Positions 12,813 through 26,090 of a DNA stretch of 64,000 bases are shown here, one piece after another (the stretch's first letter is position 1; the number at the start of each line of letters is the position of its first letter). Made by a program: the position numbers and the translations under genes. Origin of the DNA: Balanoglossus misakiensis (lineage: Eukaryota; Hemichordata); contig CM082591.2 of the NCBI GenBank assembly GCA_040954595.2, positions 4,526,001-4,590,000 of the forward strand, read 5' to 3'. Under the pieces are notes generated by a model. The model had not been told where the DNA came from. It ran no database searches and worked only from the letters and a program-made list of their open reading frames with translations.

Positions 12813-15800
12813 AATAAATCGCTGAACCAGCACAATGGGACAAGCTTTCAAAACATTTCCTTATATGTAGGTCAGTCATGATAAATCTTCTTCATGAGAT
12901 TAGTTGCGTGTCTCAAGCGGTCATCTGTCACAGCAGTAGAATTTGTCATGTCACAGTGAGATCAAAAGGCCATGTCGTGATTGGAGGAGTCACTTGCTGT
13001 AGATCACAGTGCGGTTCTGAAAATGTGAGTGTCGATCGGCACGTTGCTGTTCAAATAAGATTGACACACTGCCGGTCGAATCAATGTGCCCATACATTTC
13101 ACTTTCAGTTTAATCACAATAGTTTGCAGAGGCCGTGCTTTATTCTGTGTCTTTATTAGAAAATCGTGCGACTGGATAGTAATAACTTCCTGTCTACCCG
13201 CCAGAGACGTTTTCCTGTGATAAAATTTGCATAAAGTAAAGCGGCAGAAATACGGAAGTGTCGCGTAAAAACGTGGTGAATGACTTGTAAGCCCACACCA
13301 GTGATGCTTCGGGAATATCACATTGGATTATCACCTGCCAAAATATTGATTGTGTGTGGGTTGTTTCTTGAGTAAAATGTCAAAGTTAGCACGGCTACAA
13401 CATTTTTGGGGATTACAGTAATACTATAAGAAGTCGTGATTATGCCATGTGTGTTTTATATCTGTGCGAAACATGAGATGAATGTTTCTGTTTGGTAATT
13501 GCACTATATGTACATGTATGAAGTATTCATACTTCAGTGCAACTTTTTCCACATTGTACAATCTTTATTATGGTATACACAGGAAATAAGGAACTGTTGG
13601 ATTCAGAATGCAAAACTTCAGTTAAAATGCGTCTTGTGGCAGGATCTGTCGTCTGTCAATACTTCACACCATGCGCGAGGTCATTGACCTGTGATGACCT
13701 GAACACCTGACAGTCTTCGTGAGGTCATCGTAGGTCGGTGTTTAATGGCCACAGTGGAAGGGCTATTGAATTCCTGATGGGGTCTTCTTGTTGGACTGTT
13801 GTTTCAGGGTCATGTAGTCTCATTTAATACAGGATTTCATAACAGGATTTTGGTTGAGGAATGACCCAGTGGTCGACAGACAACAGACTGAGCCATAAAT
13901 ATTCTTTTCAGAGTCCCTTGATAGGTGGGGCCTAGCACTGCACCTGTTGTAAGAATAGACAGAGAAAATCATAAATCTGTCGTGCGACGTGAAGTTATTT
14001 TAGAACTCTTCCATCTCGTGCACAAATTTATCAGTCGTGGCAGTCTGAGCAAGATAATTGTTTCCCGAAATTCTGTCTGAGAATTGTCAGCACTTTGTTA
14101 TCAGCAAGACTTCAGTGCAAATACCGAAAGCCTAAATCAATCTACGAATGAACACTTATTTCGTTTTCATTGGAATGTACACATTTGTTCGAGGACAACG
14201 AACTCCATCAGCAAGATTGCCGACTGAAGATTTTCCAGCAAGTTAGGGGAGATGGATGGTACATGCACCGTGATTGGCCAAAGCTCTTGTCTTCCGTAAA
14301 AATATTCTAATTTGCTGACAGGGCCACCTAGGACAGTGATGGAATTTCACCGAAAGTGGCCTGAATACATTTTTGATGTTGCGTTAACTTCCCGTAAGAT
14401 CTCTTCGACCTGCGATAATTTATTCATGACTTTGCGAATTAGTGACAGTTGTTATAATGTTCATAACGGCTCTATAAAAAAACTGATTAATATTTGATGC
14501 CTGTAGAAATTAGTTGATTATGACAGCTAAAGGTTTATTAGGGGCGGCTTGTCAGTGGGATTAGACGTTTGAAACGACAAGATATGATTAATTGAACTCA
14601 CTTATAATTCGATCCATTATTTAATTTCGGTTCTGATGTAGAATATAATGCCTTGTGACAAGTTGCAATAATCAAGCTCACAAGATTATTATTGCCGTAA
14701 TACCACGGACAACCACAAAATGCCACAAATGAACTGTGAGGGGGCTAGTCACTGCTAACCCCACTGATTTCACCAAGGCACATTGTATCATCATGCTGAC
14801 CCTGGTAGTCAATTGTGGAAGCCTGTCTTTGAATAAACATATCCATGCCATCAAAAATTGCCAAAAATACTCGCGACTGTTATGTCAGCTTGTTGATACT
14901 GTTTATCTTCTCAGCAATCAAGTGCGTCACTAAAAAATAACAGCTTTGAGTGAAAGGGAAATGAACTAGTCCATTTGACGTCTGTCAAGTTTACAAAACC
15001 TGAGATAGTTTTACTGCAAATTGTAGGGCTCGATGTCTAGCCTGCAGTCATCCTTGGGTTGAGTTTATCACCAGATTTGTTTTACTCCAGAAGAGGGAAT
15101 TGTCCCAGCTTACATTAACTCTAATCGGCATTGGTATTGCAGGAATGTGGGATATGTACGTGCAATGAAACAGTCAAAGAGTGAAAGTTACTTATATTCG
15201 GCTGAGAATTACATGCAGCAAGAGCAAAGGTTGATTGAAAGCGGTTTAAAAAATCTTGTGAGGATGTACAGTGATGCAGTCATTGTGACTGGTGGTAGAA
15301 AGGTGTTACTGTCTAATAGACTGTTCACTATGTGGAATTTCACACCAATTGACTGCTCTAGTTTACGGTCCTACTGGTGTCTGTAAAAACAGGACTTGTA
15401 TGCCAATGACTCTTGCCATACCAGGCACAAGGGATCAGTTTGTGATGGTGTATTTTACAGAGGTCACTAGAAAGAGTGAGGTCTAGGTAAAGTTTGTAGG
15501 ACTGCAGTGTAACTGATCGACGTGAATTTACAGAGAACAGCTGTGCGACAAGATGTCTGGTAAAAATGTCTAGACAACAAATGGTTATTTTTGAAGGAAA
15601 CTTCGCAAAATGGATAAAACATTTGCCAGGGAGACAGACATCAGCGTTTTTAAAATTTTAAAATGGAACTGAAGGACCCTAGTGAAAGCGGAAAGAGTTA
15701 TCTTTCCCAGTTACTTTATCGGCTGGAAATGGTCCTTGTCAGCTGCTGAAGGCCACATCTGGCCTTTATCCCTATCCCTGATCTGTTGCAAGGACACTAT

Positions 15801-17116
15801 AATACAAGGCAATTCAGCAAAATAACATTCTACCAAAAAGTCTTGGTACATTACATGTTACTTGTATGTGTCTAGTGGTCTTTGGGGCTTGGAAGATGCG
15901 AAATTTCGCTTCAGATTTCCGGAGTGACAAAAGTTTTGTTACTGCGCATTCTATTGCTGCAAGTTTTGCCGAACAGACATAAAACGGCCTTGTGGGGGGA
16001 GTTATACTACTTAAAATTCTTGCCTGGCTTTTTGAAGTATCTGAATTCCTAATGTGTATATTTTGCCGCGGTCTGTAAAAGTCTTATCGTAGAGAACGTT
16101 GGAACTTAGCATTACAGAGCCAGCCACGAAGTTGGCAACGCAGACCAAATGGCTGAGTACTTCAAGTCTCATCCTCCGGTATTTTAATGAGTTTGGGGGA
16201 TCTCCACGGGGTTATAACTTTTTCTGATATGTAGTTGGCAGTCTGTATACAAAAGTTTGTTCAGATATTTGGCTTTACATGACCTTTCTGTTGATAATCT
16301 GCGCAAATATTCAAATAAAACAATGCCTTGGGCCTAATTGAGAACACTCTTTAGAATATAGTTTATTTGTGCTATAAATTTGAAAACAAGAATATCTACT
16401 TCATAACATCATACTGCACTGGTGAAAAATCGTGTTTTTTATTGAAGGAAGTTTATTCAAATGAACACAAGCTCTAAAAACCTATAAACACAGTAATAAT
16501 GTGAACTCTGACAGTTAGAGATAACTAAGAAAATTGATATAAACTGAATGCCACACAAATGAAAGTCCATCGTCAGAGGACTTGAAACTATATATCGCCC
16601 TCTGGTGTTCAAACTTGTGTTTTGTCCATCACCTCTTGGGGCGGTACTGATAAACTTTCCAGCAGGCATATGAAAGTTGATAGAAAGTTGGAAAAAGCAA
16701 TGACAAAAGTAATCATGTTTGGTTGAAGTGAAAGTAAAAAGTTTATGAATATTTTTACAAAATGACTTATTTTTAAACAGGTTTTGTCAAATATCAAGAT
16801 GGCTATCCAAGTGTTCTTTCTATATTTTTGTATTTCTTATTTCCATAAATTTTGTTTAACAGTTCCATTAATTTCTTAAATTTATTTGCATTTTGCTAAT
16901 TATGTTTCTCCTATTTTCTTGTCTCTTCCATGACTGTGACTGATGTCTCCTGCAATCTCTTTGGATATATCTGCTGCCCCCTATTGTCACTTCATGAAAA
17001 CAGGTCAGTCAAACGTCTTATGTCTTAAATGTTGTCGAGTGTAGAATGATAGAATTTGTGACGTGTTTGTTGTGATGTGTGATTGTGTTTTATTGAAAAA
17101 TAAACTTGAACTGTTG

Positions 17117-17160
17117 GTGTGGTGTGTTTATGGTGTGTGTGTGTATGCACCTGTGTGTGT
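17117..17160. repeat. TG-rich microsatellite
   Basis: Alternating T and G with interruptions (GTGTGGTGTGTTT, GGTGTGTGTGTGTATG, CTGTGTGTGT) lies just 5' of the MITE at 17171. It has no coding value and is likely polymorphic in length. Confidence 0.8.
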
Positions 17161-17170
17161 TTGGGAGATA

Positions 17171-17331
17171 TACTGTAAAACAGGAAATTTTCACGAACAA
17201 TCAATTTTTGCAAACATTGCGAGAGCAAAAAAAACACCACAATAATAGTCGCAAAAAGAACAATGTGACAAAGAGAATATGAAAATTAATCGTCGCGTGT
17301 TGATATCGCGAAAACTTCATGTTTTACAGTA
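17171..17331. mobile_element. MITE with TACTGTAAAACA termini
   Basis: The left end starts TACTGTAAAACAGGAA. The right end is TTCATGTTTTACAGTA, whose reverse complement starts TACTGTAAAACATGAA. The terminal inverted repeats span about 26 bp with three mismatches. The element is 161 bp including a terminal TA on each side, as expected for a TA target-site duplication of the Tc1/mariner superfamily. Subterminal TTTTCACG and TCGCGAAAA are also mirrored. There is no coding capacity, so it would have been moved by a transposase supplied in trans. Confidence 0.88.
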
Positions 17332-17562
17332 TCTATTGCTCTTCAGATGTTGCCATGTAATCTTGACACATTTCCCCGTACATATGAAAATTTAATGGCA
17401 AGTATCGTGCAGATTGATACAAAGTGTGTTACACAGGAAATGTGGGGGAGTATCACATGACTTGTGATTACATGAAAGCATGTTTGCTGTGATGGTCTCC
17501 GGGATAATCTTTTACATTCCTGGAATTGGAAACGGCTCCTTGAAAAGCTACTAAAGTCCTGG

Positions 17563-18520
17563 AAATATGGAATGGACAAGTCTTGAAAAATTGATCTGGT
17601 CATTTTACATGGCTACAAACTGTCCATGATCACAAAAAAGTTGGCAAAATTACTGCTTTTTTACTCATGGAAAATAGTGACTTTAACCTGTGACAGCGAC
17701 GGGCAGGGAAATCACTAGTGAACACCTAAGACAGGCCAGTCATGACTTTGAGAGTATGAACGTAGGGATTGAAATCACTCAAAGTGCATATTGGGGTCAG
17801 AAATATGGAATGGACAACTCTTGAAAAATTGATCTAGTCATTTTACATGGCTACAAACTGTCCATGATCACAAAAAAAAGTTGGCAAAATTACTGCTCTT
17901 TTACTCATGGAAAATGGTGATTTTAACCTGTGACAGCGACGGGCAGGGAAATCACTAGTGGACACCTAAGACAGGCCAGTCCTGACTTTGAGAGTATGAA
18001 CATAGGGATTGAAATCAGTCAAAGTGCATATTGGGGTCAGAAATATGGAATGGACAAGTCTTGAAAAATTGATCTAGTCATTTTACGTGGCTACAAAGTG
18101 TCCATGATCACAAAAAGAAGTTGGCAAAATTACTGCTTTTTTACTCATGGAAAATGGTGACTTTAACCTGTGACAGCGACGGGCAGGGAAATCACTAGTG
18201 GACACGTAAGACAGGCCAGTCCTGACTTTGAGAGTATGAACATCGGGATTGAAATCAGTCAAAGTGCATATTGGGGTCAGAAATATGGAGTGGACAAGTC
18301 TTGAAAAATTGATCTGGTCATTTTACATGGCTACAAACTGTCCATGATCACAAAAAGAAGTTGGCAAAATTACTGCTTTCTTACTCATGGAATATGGTGA
18401 CTTTAACCTGTGACAGCGACGGGCAGGGAAATCACTAGTGAACACGTAAGACAGGCCAGTCATGACTTTGAGAGTATGAACGCAGGGATTGAAATCAGTC
18501 AAAGTGCATATTGGGGTCAG
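17563..18520. repeat. tandem array, four units of about 240 bp
   Basis: Four consecutive units begin with AAATATGGA at 17563, 17801, 18041 and 18281. They are 238, 240, 240 and 240 bp long and end together at GGGGTCAG (18520). The first unit is two bases shorter because of a shorter A-run. Units differ by only a handful of substitutions, so the array is young or kept similar by recombination. Bordering sequence on both sides is unrelated to the unit. No frame is open through the array, so this is a satellite-like noncoding repeat and not a protein repeat. Confidence 0.97.
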
Positions 18521-20962
18521 CTTCCTTTAATGTAATGATGTTTTATGCAAATTGGGCTAATTTCTGAGCCTGGAAACAAGTCACGCAGACACGATACTAT
18601 ATCTGTGTGATTGTAACCATACCCAGGGGTACATTAAAAGTGTGATAAATGTTAGAATATAATGATGATGCAAATGGCGCAAACTGTTTCAATTCTGAAT
18701 GTCACCTGACCGGAATACTAAAGTGTGAATATGTGAATCTGTTAATTGAATATTTGTCACTGTTAGGTCATAATCGATCTGGGGAGATTTTTTTTTGCCA
18801 GTTGGTGGCGTCAGCAGGGATGAGGTAGATTGAACACTTGACGTCAAGAAATGATGTCTGTCTGTTGTGCTTGTTACTAAGCTTGACTTGAATGAGAGTG
18901 TACACAAGTGCTGTTGTATATGATTGATCTGAACAATTATTAGGATGAAAAGTTGACATTTGACAGCAGGATTTTCTAAATGGAGAAGATGAGTGTGATT
19001 GAGAAGTTGGAAAGCTAGTAGCAGCAGCAGCAGTAGTAGTGTACCAGTAGTTCTCAATGTGTTCATGGGCTTTGATGAGGCTTAGACAGCAAAAGGTCAG
19101 CAGAAGTCAGGGGTACATGTATAATAAATGATATTCAACTGGTAATCAAGTGAGGTTCATGTATATTGAATGGTTTGTGGATAATTTATAATTGTCATTT
19201 TTTTTCAGAGTTAATTACAATCCAACAGGGTCAGTGAGTTAATTTTTCAGAAACCCAGGGAATTATTAAGTGTATTTGTAAGAATTGACACTCAGGATGT
19301 TTTTCGCCAAGGGCTAGGTCGCTTTGCAATTTATGTGACCTTTTGCAGAGGGGTCAGATCATTATGGTCAGATCAATGAACCAAATTGTTGCAAGTGGGT
19401 GGTGCACTAATATGTTTTGTAATTGGAGGAACGCCCCCATCCCTGTTAGAGTTAGTGCCACGAAGTTGCGTCGCAAAGTGTGCCTTCTGGCACACAGAAA
19501 TTGTTAGCAGATGTTCAGAGAAGTCAACGTTTCCCCCTGCAAGGACATTCTCTGTGAATTCAATCTGATCAAATTCGGGTGATATTTGCACAGTAGGTTG
19601 AAGAATACGGTGTGTTATGCGGTTGAACTTTTTAAAAGCGAACGTGCATTATAATCTAACCAATTATATCTGACTTTTAGAAAGAGTAAAGAAGCATTGA
19701 TTCGGCCAGCAATGGGATAACGGCGGGCTTTTCTCTTCGATTAAGACACCCTGGCCCTGGAGAAAAGTGATTTGGTATTTTAGCTCTATCCGGTTGACTT
19801 TTACTGCTAATTGGAAGATTGGGAAACTGATAGTTGTCATTTTTTCGTGTCATGTTTGTGCTGAGAAGCCAAACTGAGGCGGGCATGCTAGATGTCTCTC
19901 TTCTGCTGTGATCGGTTATTCATTTGATGTACACCTAAGGTATGATCGATGCATTCTGATCATAACAGATGACTATATACAGGAGGGGAGAATGAAAAGA
20001 GGAAACACTAACGTCACTCCCGGGCGATAAACCACAGTTCCTTCAATCGAAGTGACACCAACTATTCCGTGTCACACAAGGATCAGTCTCCTTGCCACTT
20101 ATGCACCAGTTTCGTCGGCTAATTGAATATCCATCATTAAACGCCAAAGGGGGGCCAGATGCTAAGGTAGACAGCAGGTCTCATGGTGAATTCATCCTGC
20201 CCGGAAGGTAGATGGCACATGTGAATCCCCTGTTACTAGCCCCCTTCATAATTTTGGATCTGAACGTGTAAATAACGTGAGATCTTTTTATCAACCCAAA
20301 GCAGTGCAGTGAAATACAAAACTGTGTGGTTCACATCTACCCAGCCAATACTCTTAATTTAAAAAAAAACTTCGCTCGATCTGTCAAATGCGTAGACGGC
20401 TAGCGGCACTGTCTGGGTATTGGCAGGTGAACCCGTGCGACAAACAGTGATTCAGAATCAATACAATCGGAGACTGCTTCTGCATTCAAGGTGCACATGG
20501 CCCAAAAGTGCCGCAGATACACCATGATTGTCAAGTAAGATGTGTCGGGTAGGTACCGGTAGTTGACGTGTGCAGCAGCAGAGAAACGTTTGGCTGTGCT
20601 AGAAGAGTTCACCCGCATGAGGTGAGAGAACTCGCTTAACTTTATGCCTGTCTCACAATGTCAAGACTGTGGACTGGTACCCAAATGTTCACTTCTTTGG
20701 GTAAGTTACTTTTTAGCCAGATCAATTCATGTGTAACTTTCAGTATATTTTAATTAGTAACTGGGTATATTTTCAGTTGTTTGTCAAAAATAAGGGGAAA
20801 AGCTTTACAGAGGAAGAGTCTATTTCACTATCATGAGAGTTTGGAATACTTGAAGATTGGCCTGTTCATCGCTTTTGATATGATATGTGTGAGCTGACTT
20901 GTGGGTGGTAGTTATGAAAATGACTCTGTAGCCAAAAGCAGGGATCAGATTCTCTCAGAACT

Positions 20963-20976
20963 GTTGCCATGGTGAT
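20963..20976. promoter_or_regulatory. RFX X-box-like palindrome
   Basis: GTTGCCATGGTGAT matches the RFX consensus (GTTGCCATGGCAAC-like, two inverted GTTRCC half-sites) in the full left half and most of the right half. RFX factors control ciliary and neuronal genes in animals. The site is called from sequence similarity alone; binding here is inference. Confidence 0.4.
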
Positions 20977-21184
20977 AGTGAAAATTGCACATTTTAGGAA
21001 GATACTTCACTGCATGCACTGCTGGCAGTGGGAGATTTGGTTCAATGGCCAAGGAAGTTTGAAATTTCTGACATACATGGCAATTTATTTTCACGGTGAT
21101 ATAGGCCAATATATCTATTATTTAACGTACAGTGAAGATAAGCTTACATTTTCCTTACAGCAGTGTCAGCCAGGCAGACAACAT

Positions 21185-21222
21185 TTAACCCTTTCACCCC
21201 TGTTTACATATGTAGGCGTCCA
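21185..21222. mobile_element. single-ended piggyBac-like MITE fragment
   Basis: TTAACCCTTTCACCCCTGTT at 21185 matches the left end of the element at 43658, and an internal TAGGCGTCC corresponds to TAGAGGTCC there. No matching GAAAGGGTTAA end follows within the next few hundred bases. This is therefore a truncated or strongly diverged copy of the same family, and its right limit is approximate. Confidence 0.5.
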
Positions 21223-24200
21223 TGTGTAATATGGAAAACATTGAATTTGTATCAAAAGCCACATTCAATTTCTTAATCCAAGCATGTGATATGTACAGTG
21301 TATTTCAAGTCGAGAAAGAATTGTCCGGTTATGACTTAAGATACTGCTCTGATGCAAATTAGTCTCTTTGACAAAAATAGCTCTTGCGATGGTGAGAGTG
21401 TTAAAATATTTCAGTGAGGAAGATATGTGATTGATGTAATTCCACTGTGAGATACTAAAAATCGTTAGAGGTTGCAAATTGATGGAATATTATGTAGTAC
21501 TGGTAACCGGTATGAAGATGGATTAATAGACATGTCCACGCAGTTGGTCACTCACAGTCACACATGCTTGTATAGATGTCTGTAAAACGGATGGCATTCA
21601 CCTGTTCACAGCGCCGCTACGTGTACTGAAGGGTTGTTTTGTATTCACGGGGTTTCGTCTATTTCCACAACAAAGAGCAATCAGACATATTATTACGCAG
21701 AGGAAACAGTTGAAAACCCCACTAGAATGGGAATACTGAGGGAGACTTCCGACATCAACTGAATGTGTGATGGTGGGGTACGTGAGCTGGGTGTTAAATT
21801 AGGCGGAGCACGCCAGGTTTGATTGTAATGGATGGCTGTGTGCAGTGAAAGTGAGCACCCAAAGACTGCAAGTATAGACACAGACATGTTATGAATGAAG
21901 GTAAAAATGGCAAATACTTGAAATACATGTATACATATGAAAAAATTTCTCAAAATAAAAACGAGCAGTTGTGATGGTGAGGAGTTTGTTCAGTTGGTAC
22001 ATCATACCGGTACTTCTCCTTTGGAAAGTGTAATGGCCACTGAGACGGCAAAATCAATATTCTCGTCCTCACTTTCAAACATCGTTATCTGTTGTGGTTT
22101 TACAACTATGACAGTCATTCAACACAAATTAGGTTATATCAATGTTAGCTAATGTTTCTGTACCATTAGGTGATTTTCTTGCGTAGTAACGCTTGTGTTT
22201 TGTCACTTTATGACCTCGCGGATAGAATCCAATTGTTTGTCTTGGCGTTCACAGTAAAATTATGATCTTAGTTATGAAAGGGGTGGAATTCAGCAACTGG
22301 CCAGAGGTTGGAGCTGAAACAAGCAACCTTTTATAAATATAACCATATATATAACCAAGCAGAACGTGATAATTTCATACATACGCAATCATGCAAAATT
22401 AGTTTACTAGCGATTTCTGATAAAAGGTCAGGAGAAATTAGCCACTCTGCATTTCAAGCGATGCCGACATAAGTTCATCTAATATTCATAAGTGACCAAG
22501 TGGCTCTGCTAAGCTGTTGACCTCGTCGAGGAGGGAACGGGGACGTCTGAGAAACGACCCTGCTCCTGAAGACGTCAGAGGGGAGAAGAGCACTTGCATT
22601 TGGAAAATAAAATAATATTAAGCCGAAATGAGTAATGGCCTTTATGCAGAATTGAGAAAGAGAAGTCATTAGAAAATGAGAATTTGAATTTTAAGAAGGA
22701 TTTAGTTGCATTCCGAAATGTGGCGGCAGTAAATCATAGCAAGTATCGTAACCCCCTGTAGGTGAAACATGCTCATGTACTTTACATGCTCTGTGGATGC
22801 TGCTTGAATTTCAAATGTTTGCCACCCACTTAGCTTACAAATGTAATCACTCTTCCGTGACAAATTCTATCATTGCCAGTGTCAAGTTCACAGATTAGGG
22901 AAATTTGCTGGGCATCGGCGGTTGGACTGCGTGGAAAAACGAGAAACTGTAATTATTAATCCTTAGCTCGCGAAAGTTGTAAATAAACTCAGCGGCAGGT
23001 GTTGTCGTAAATCGTTATGAAATTCAGCGGAAGAGTACCCCTAGCTTATTAATTGTTGATCATGTTCAGTGGAGAATCGCACACAGAATTCTGCGCAAAG
23101 CATCAAATTTTGTTTTGAGTTTTGATGCCAAAATTAGATAATTGTAATTTTGTAGATTTTAATACCAGATAGAGGGAGGCTTTACTTGCTCCAGTTCAGA
23201 TCAGCATACACGAGTGAAAAACTTTCAGAAATAATTAAATTGTTACTTGATGTATCCTAAAAATAGATCATCTGTAGCAGTCAAAGAAGGCTTGCTGCAG
23301 TAAATTTTGCAGGAATATAAAGAATGATAGACGACCAGGTTGAAGTAAATTCTACATCGTATACGGAAAAAGAATCTACAGGAGAGCAGAGGGTTCAAAT
23401 TTTTTAAATAAATCACATGGCATGTCCGTGATATTACACAGTGTTGGACAAATCGACCGACATCTCTCGTGTTTGAATTGTGGACGGAAAATGACTTCAT
23501 TTGTCTTAGTTTAGAGTGCATTTGCGTGTTCATCTCGAAATGAACAAACTGCATTAAAGCGAACATCAATATTTCACGCCTGAATTGACGTTTGAAGCAT
23601 TAGATGCTGGAGACCGAGCCAGGCTGGTGGTTCAGTATGAAATGAAAGCTGTAATGAAAATTGTAGTCATTTAGACAAGAGAGAAAGGTATACTGGTAAT
23701 GTGATAAACAGCATGGGCGGTTCGGTTCTGCAGCATACACGGAGGGATTGCATTTGCAAATTATTTTGGTCAATTTGAATGGGAAGATACTTAAGTAGAA
23801 TGATGTTGATGGTAAACACTTAATAAAGGGGGCTATACATGCGCACTGAGTTCGGCAACCCCACAGGGAGTTTGGTAGCTATAGACTTTAATACTAATAT
23901 GATAACATATGATGGCTATGATGAGCTGAGTATCTGGTACGCCATGATTGATGATTCTGTTCCACCATGATGCCAGCGGATGAAAGCTGCAGGAAGTGTG
24001 CGTTAACGACAACAACATGAAGAGACGATCTGGACAGGATCAGGATAGAAATTGCTGTCAGGTAATGGAAAGGGAGGGTGTGCTCCGTCTAGTGGGTTGA
24101 TTCCTGGGAATATTCCCAGTTTTCCAATTATGTGCAGTAGGATTATGAGAGAGATGCCATGCTTAAGGTGGTATAATAAGCGGGTTTGTTTCAATGAATG

Positions 24201-25501
24201 CAGTCTAGCAAGACTCAAGCTTATATTGATTGACCAACTGAACATGCACATGTACGGGTAGAGATCTTATTTTGTTACCTAGCAATGAGAAACATTGGGA
24301 ACTTAATTGCAGTAATATTAGTGCAGAAACATACTTAAGTTGATTATGTAGTAATTATAGCGTGAATTTATTATTCCTTTGGAGAGTAGTTCTAGGTGGA
24401 TTCATAAACTGCAGGACTATGTGTAAACAGCGGTGTTAACGGTCACAAACCGATTCTGATTGCTTTGATTAAATTTGCAAAGTGTGGACAGTTGATATTG
24501 TCTGGTTCATTGTTTACCTCGGAAGTCGTAGTCTGGAATATGGCCTTGCAAGTGGTGTCGCCGACTCCTGCAGGTGTTGATTCTTACTGAACAGTCGCAT
24601 ATCCCGGCATTGTGGGGTCAACGTTTAGTTAGCCTGCTCGTTCTAGGAACCCTTATCAGAATGTATGCTTGACTCTGCACAAGGTAGATGAACTGAAGCC
24701 CATAATTGATCAGACAACCGATGTGACTTTTGTTCAAATCTACCTCATCTGTGTATTCTCGTCCCATAATGCTGTGTGGTGGTGCCGTGAGGCTGATTTC
24801 GGGTCGTATGCGATGTATCAGAAAATGTTATATCCCAGAAATGATAACATGTATAGATAGAGAGAAGCCAATGTTCTCATTTACTGAAATTTTTGACTGT
24901 ATGGAAATTTAGCAGTAACAGCCATGAGACATAATGTAGTGCTCGCGGAAAAATGTAAATGATCTCGTAAGTCATAAATTTCCATATTAACCATGTGATT
25001 ATCATGTGCCAATTAAGTTAAATTAAACTTCATTTGATTTAAAACTGCCTGCCATGAACTTGTGGTGAAAAAAAACTAATTTCAGTAGTGTTAACTGAAA
25101 TTTTGAATAGAAAAATAAGAGTACATGTTCTTTCAGTTGCATTGGTATGCATATTGACGGTCTCTGTCATCGCCATAAGTCTAGTCAATTTGTCATTCCC
25201 TGAAATTTATTTTTCCTTCCGTTGTCTTATTAACCTTAGAGTCAGTCTGCGTACTCCCTGGGTACCCTACAGCGTTGCAGACACCTCCAATAGGGACATC
25301 TGTTGTCTCAAATTCCCTTATTCTTCTAATGCATTTAGCACAGAATTTTTACAACGCTGGGCAAATTCAATTGCACCAACTGACGTCGAATTGTCTATTC
25401 ACAATTTTTCCTTCATCAATTTTGAAAACACACAAACCTGTAAATCGTTGCAAATAGTAGAATACTAAACTCTGACTGTGTTCAACATTCAAGTTCGCAA
25501 T

Positions 25502-25687
25502 TACCGTTAAAGTCATTTTATAAGACGCACCTTTTTTGAGTGACAGTGTGTGCTGAAAAGGGGGTGCGACTTATAATACCAATGTTCTGTTGTATTCATT
25601 TCCTTAAAATCTCCTCCCAAACAAGTCTTTCAAAGAAGGGGTGCGACTTATAATACCGCTGCGACTTATAAAATGACTTTAACGGTA
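25502..25687. mobile_element. MITE with 28 bp near-perfect inverted termini
   Basis: The left end TACCGTTAAAGTCATTTT is mirrored by the right end AAAATGACTTTAACGGTA. Over 28 bp only one position differs. The element is 186 bp including a TA at each end, consistent with a TA target duplication. The interior repeats the subterminal word TGCGACTTATAA in direct orientation at 25565, 25642 and 25660, and a near match (one mismatch) lies inverted in the left terminus. Such repeated words are usual for transposase recognition. The very low divergence between the termini suggests fairly recent insertion. It has no coding capacity. Confidence 0.93.
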
Positions 25688-26020
25688 GTAATGTTTCCTA
25701 AATTTAAATGTAGAACACAATGAAGCAAATTTTAGATATAAGAAGTTCAATATCTTGGCAATTTAGCAGAACAGGCGTACATGGTAAGTGTGACAGTAGA
25801 TGTGCCAGGCAGCCATTTATAAAAAGTAACAGACACATAGCCACCTGCAAAACTCCCATTTGCATGTCTCAAGGCACAATCCACATCAATTAGATCATAT
25901 TTCTCTCAGACCTGGCATCTGCATCGATAGAAACATCAATAACGGAGGATATTTCACCGTTTAGAGACCCCAGAGCCGTGTGAGTATATAAATCAATGGT
26001 AAAAGTCTCTGAGACTAATC

Positions 26021-26090
26021 ATGCAAATTAGCGTGGCTGATCTACGACACTCCAGGTGTTTGTGTTGTGAAATTAAATATGCAAATTAGC
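26021..26090. promoter_or_regulatory. pair of octamer/homeodomain-like sites
   Basis: The identical 12-mer ATGCAAATTAGC occurs at 26021-26032 and 26079-26090, 58 bp apart and in the same orientation. It fuses the POU octamer ATGCAAAT with a homeodomain TAAT/ATTA core. Two exact copies this close are unlikely by chance and could mark an enhancer. The sequence between them is not duplicated. Function is inference. Confidence 0.3.

Larger units (their letters stand above)
12219..17170 (+). other. gene-poor stretch, probable intron
   Basis: No coding exon is supported. The stretch contains a tetranucleotide microsatellite block (12661-12812), a CCATGG palindrome (12472-12485) and a TG-rich run near 17117-17160. 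A frame open from about 15066 to 15386 on the + strand includes an AG at 15141-15142 but no family match, and is treated as chance. Confidence 0.55.
18521..25501 (+). other. gene-poor stretch, probable intron
   Basis: No exon is supported. The stretch contains a short AGC/AGT trinucleotide run (19018-19039), which gives a run of leucines in a minus-strand frame at 18689-19066. It also holds an RFX-like palindrome (20963-20976) and a single piggyBac-like end (21185-21222). The remaining frames are short and without family features. Confidence 0.55.

Noticed and set aside
15066-15386. About 107 open codons on the + strand containing an AG at 15141-15142
   Set aside because: Protein-like in places, but a second frame is also open at its start, no donor or family match was found, and chance explains it.
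17563-18520. Considered as a CRISPR-like or protein-coding repeat
   Set aside because: Units are 240 bp, contiguous and without spacers, and no frame stays open through them.
18689-19066. Minus-strand frame with a poly-leucine run resembling a signal peptide
   Set aside because: The leucines come from an AGC/AGT trinucleotide run, and the remainder lacks any secreted-protein pattern.
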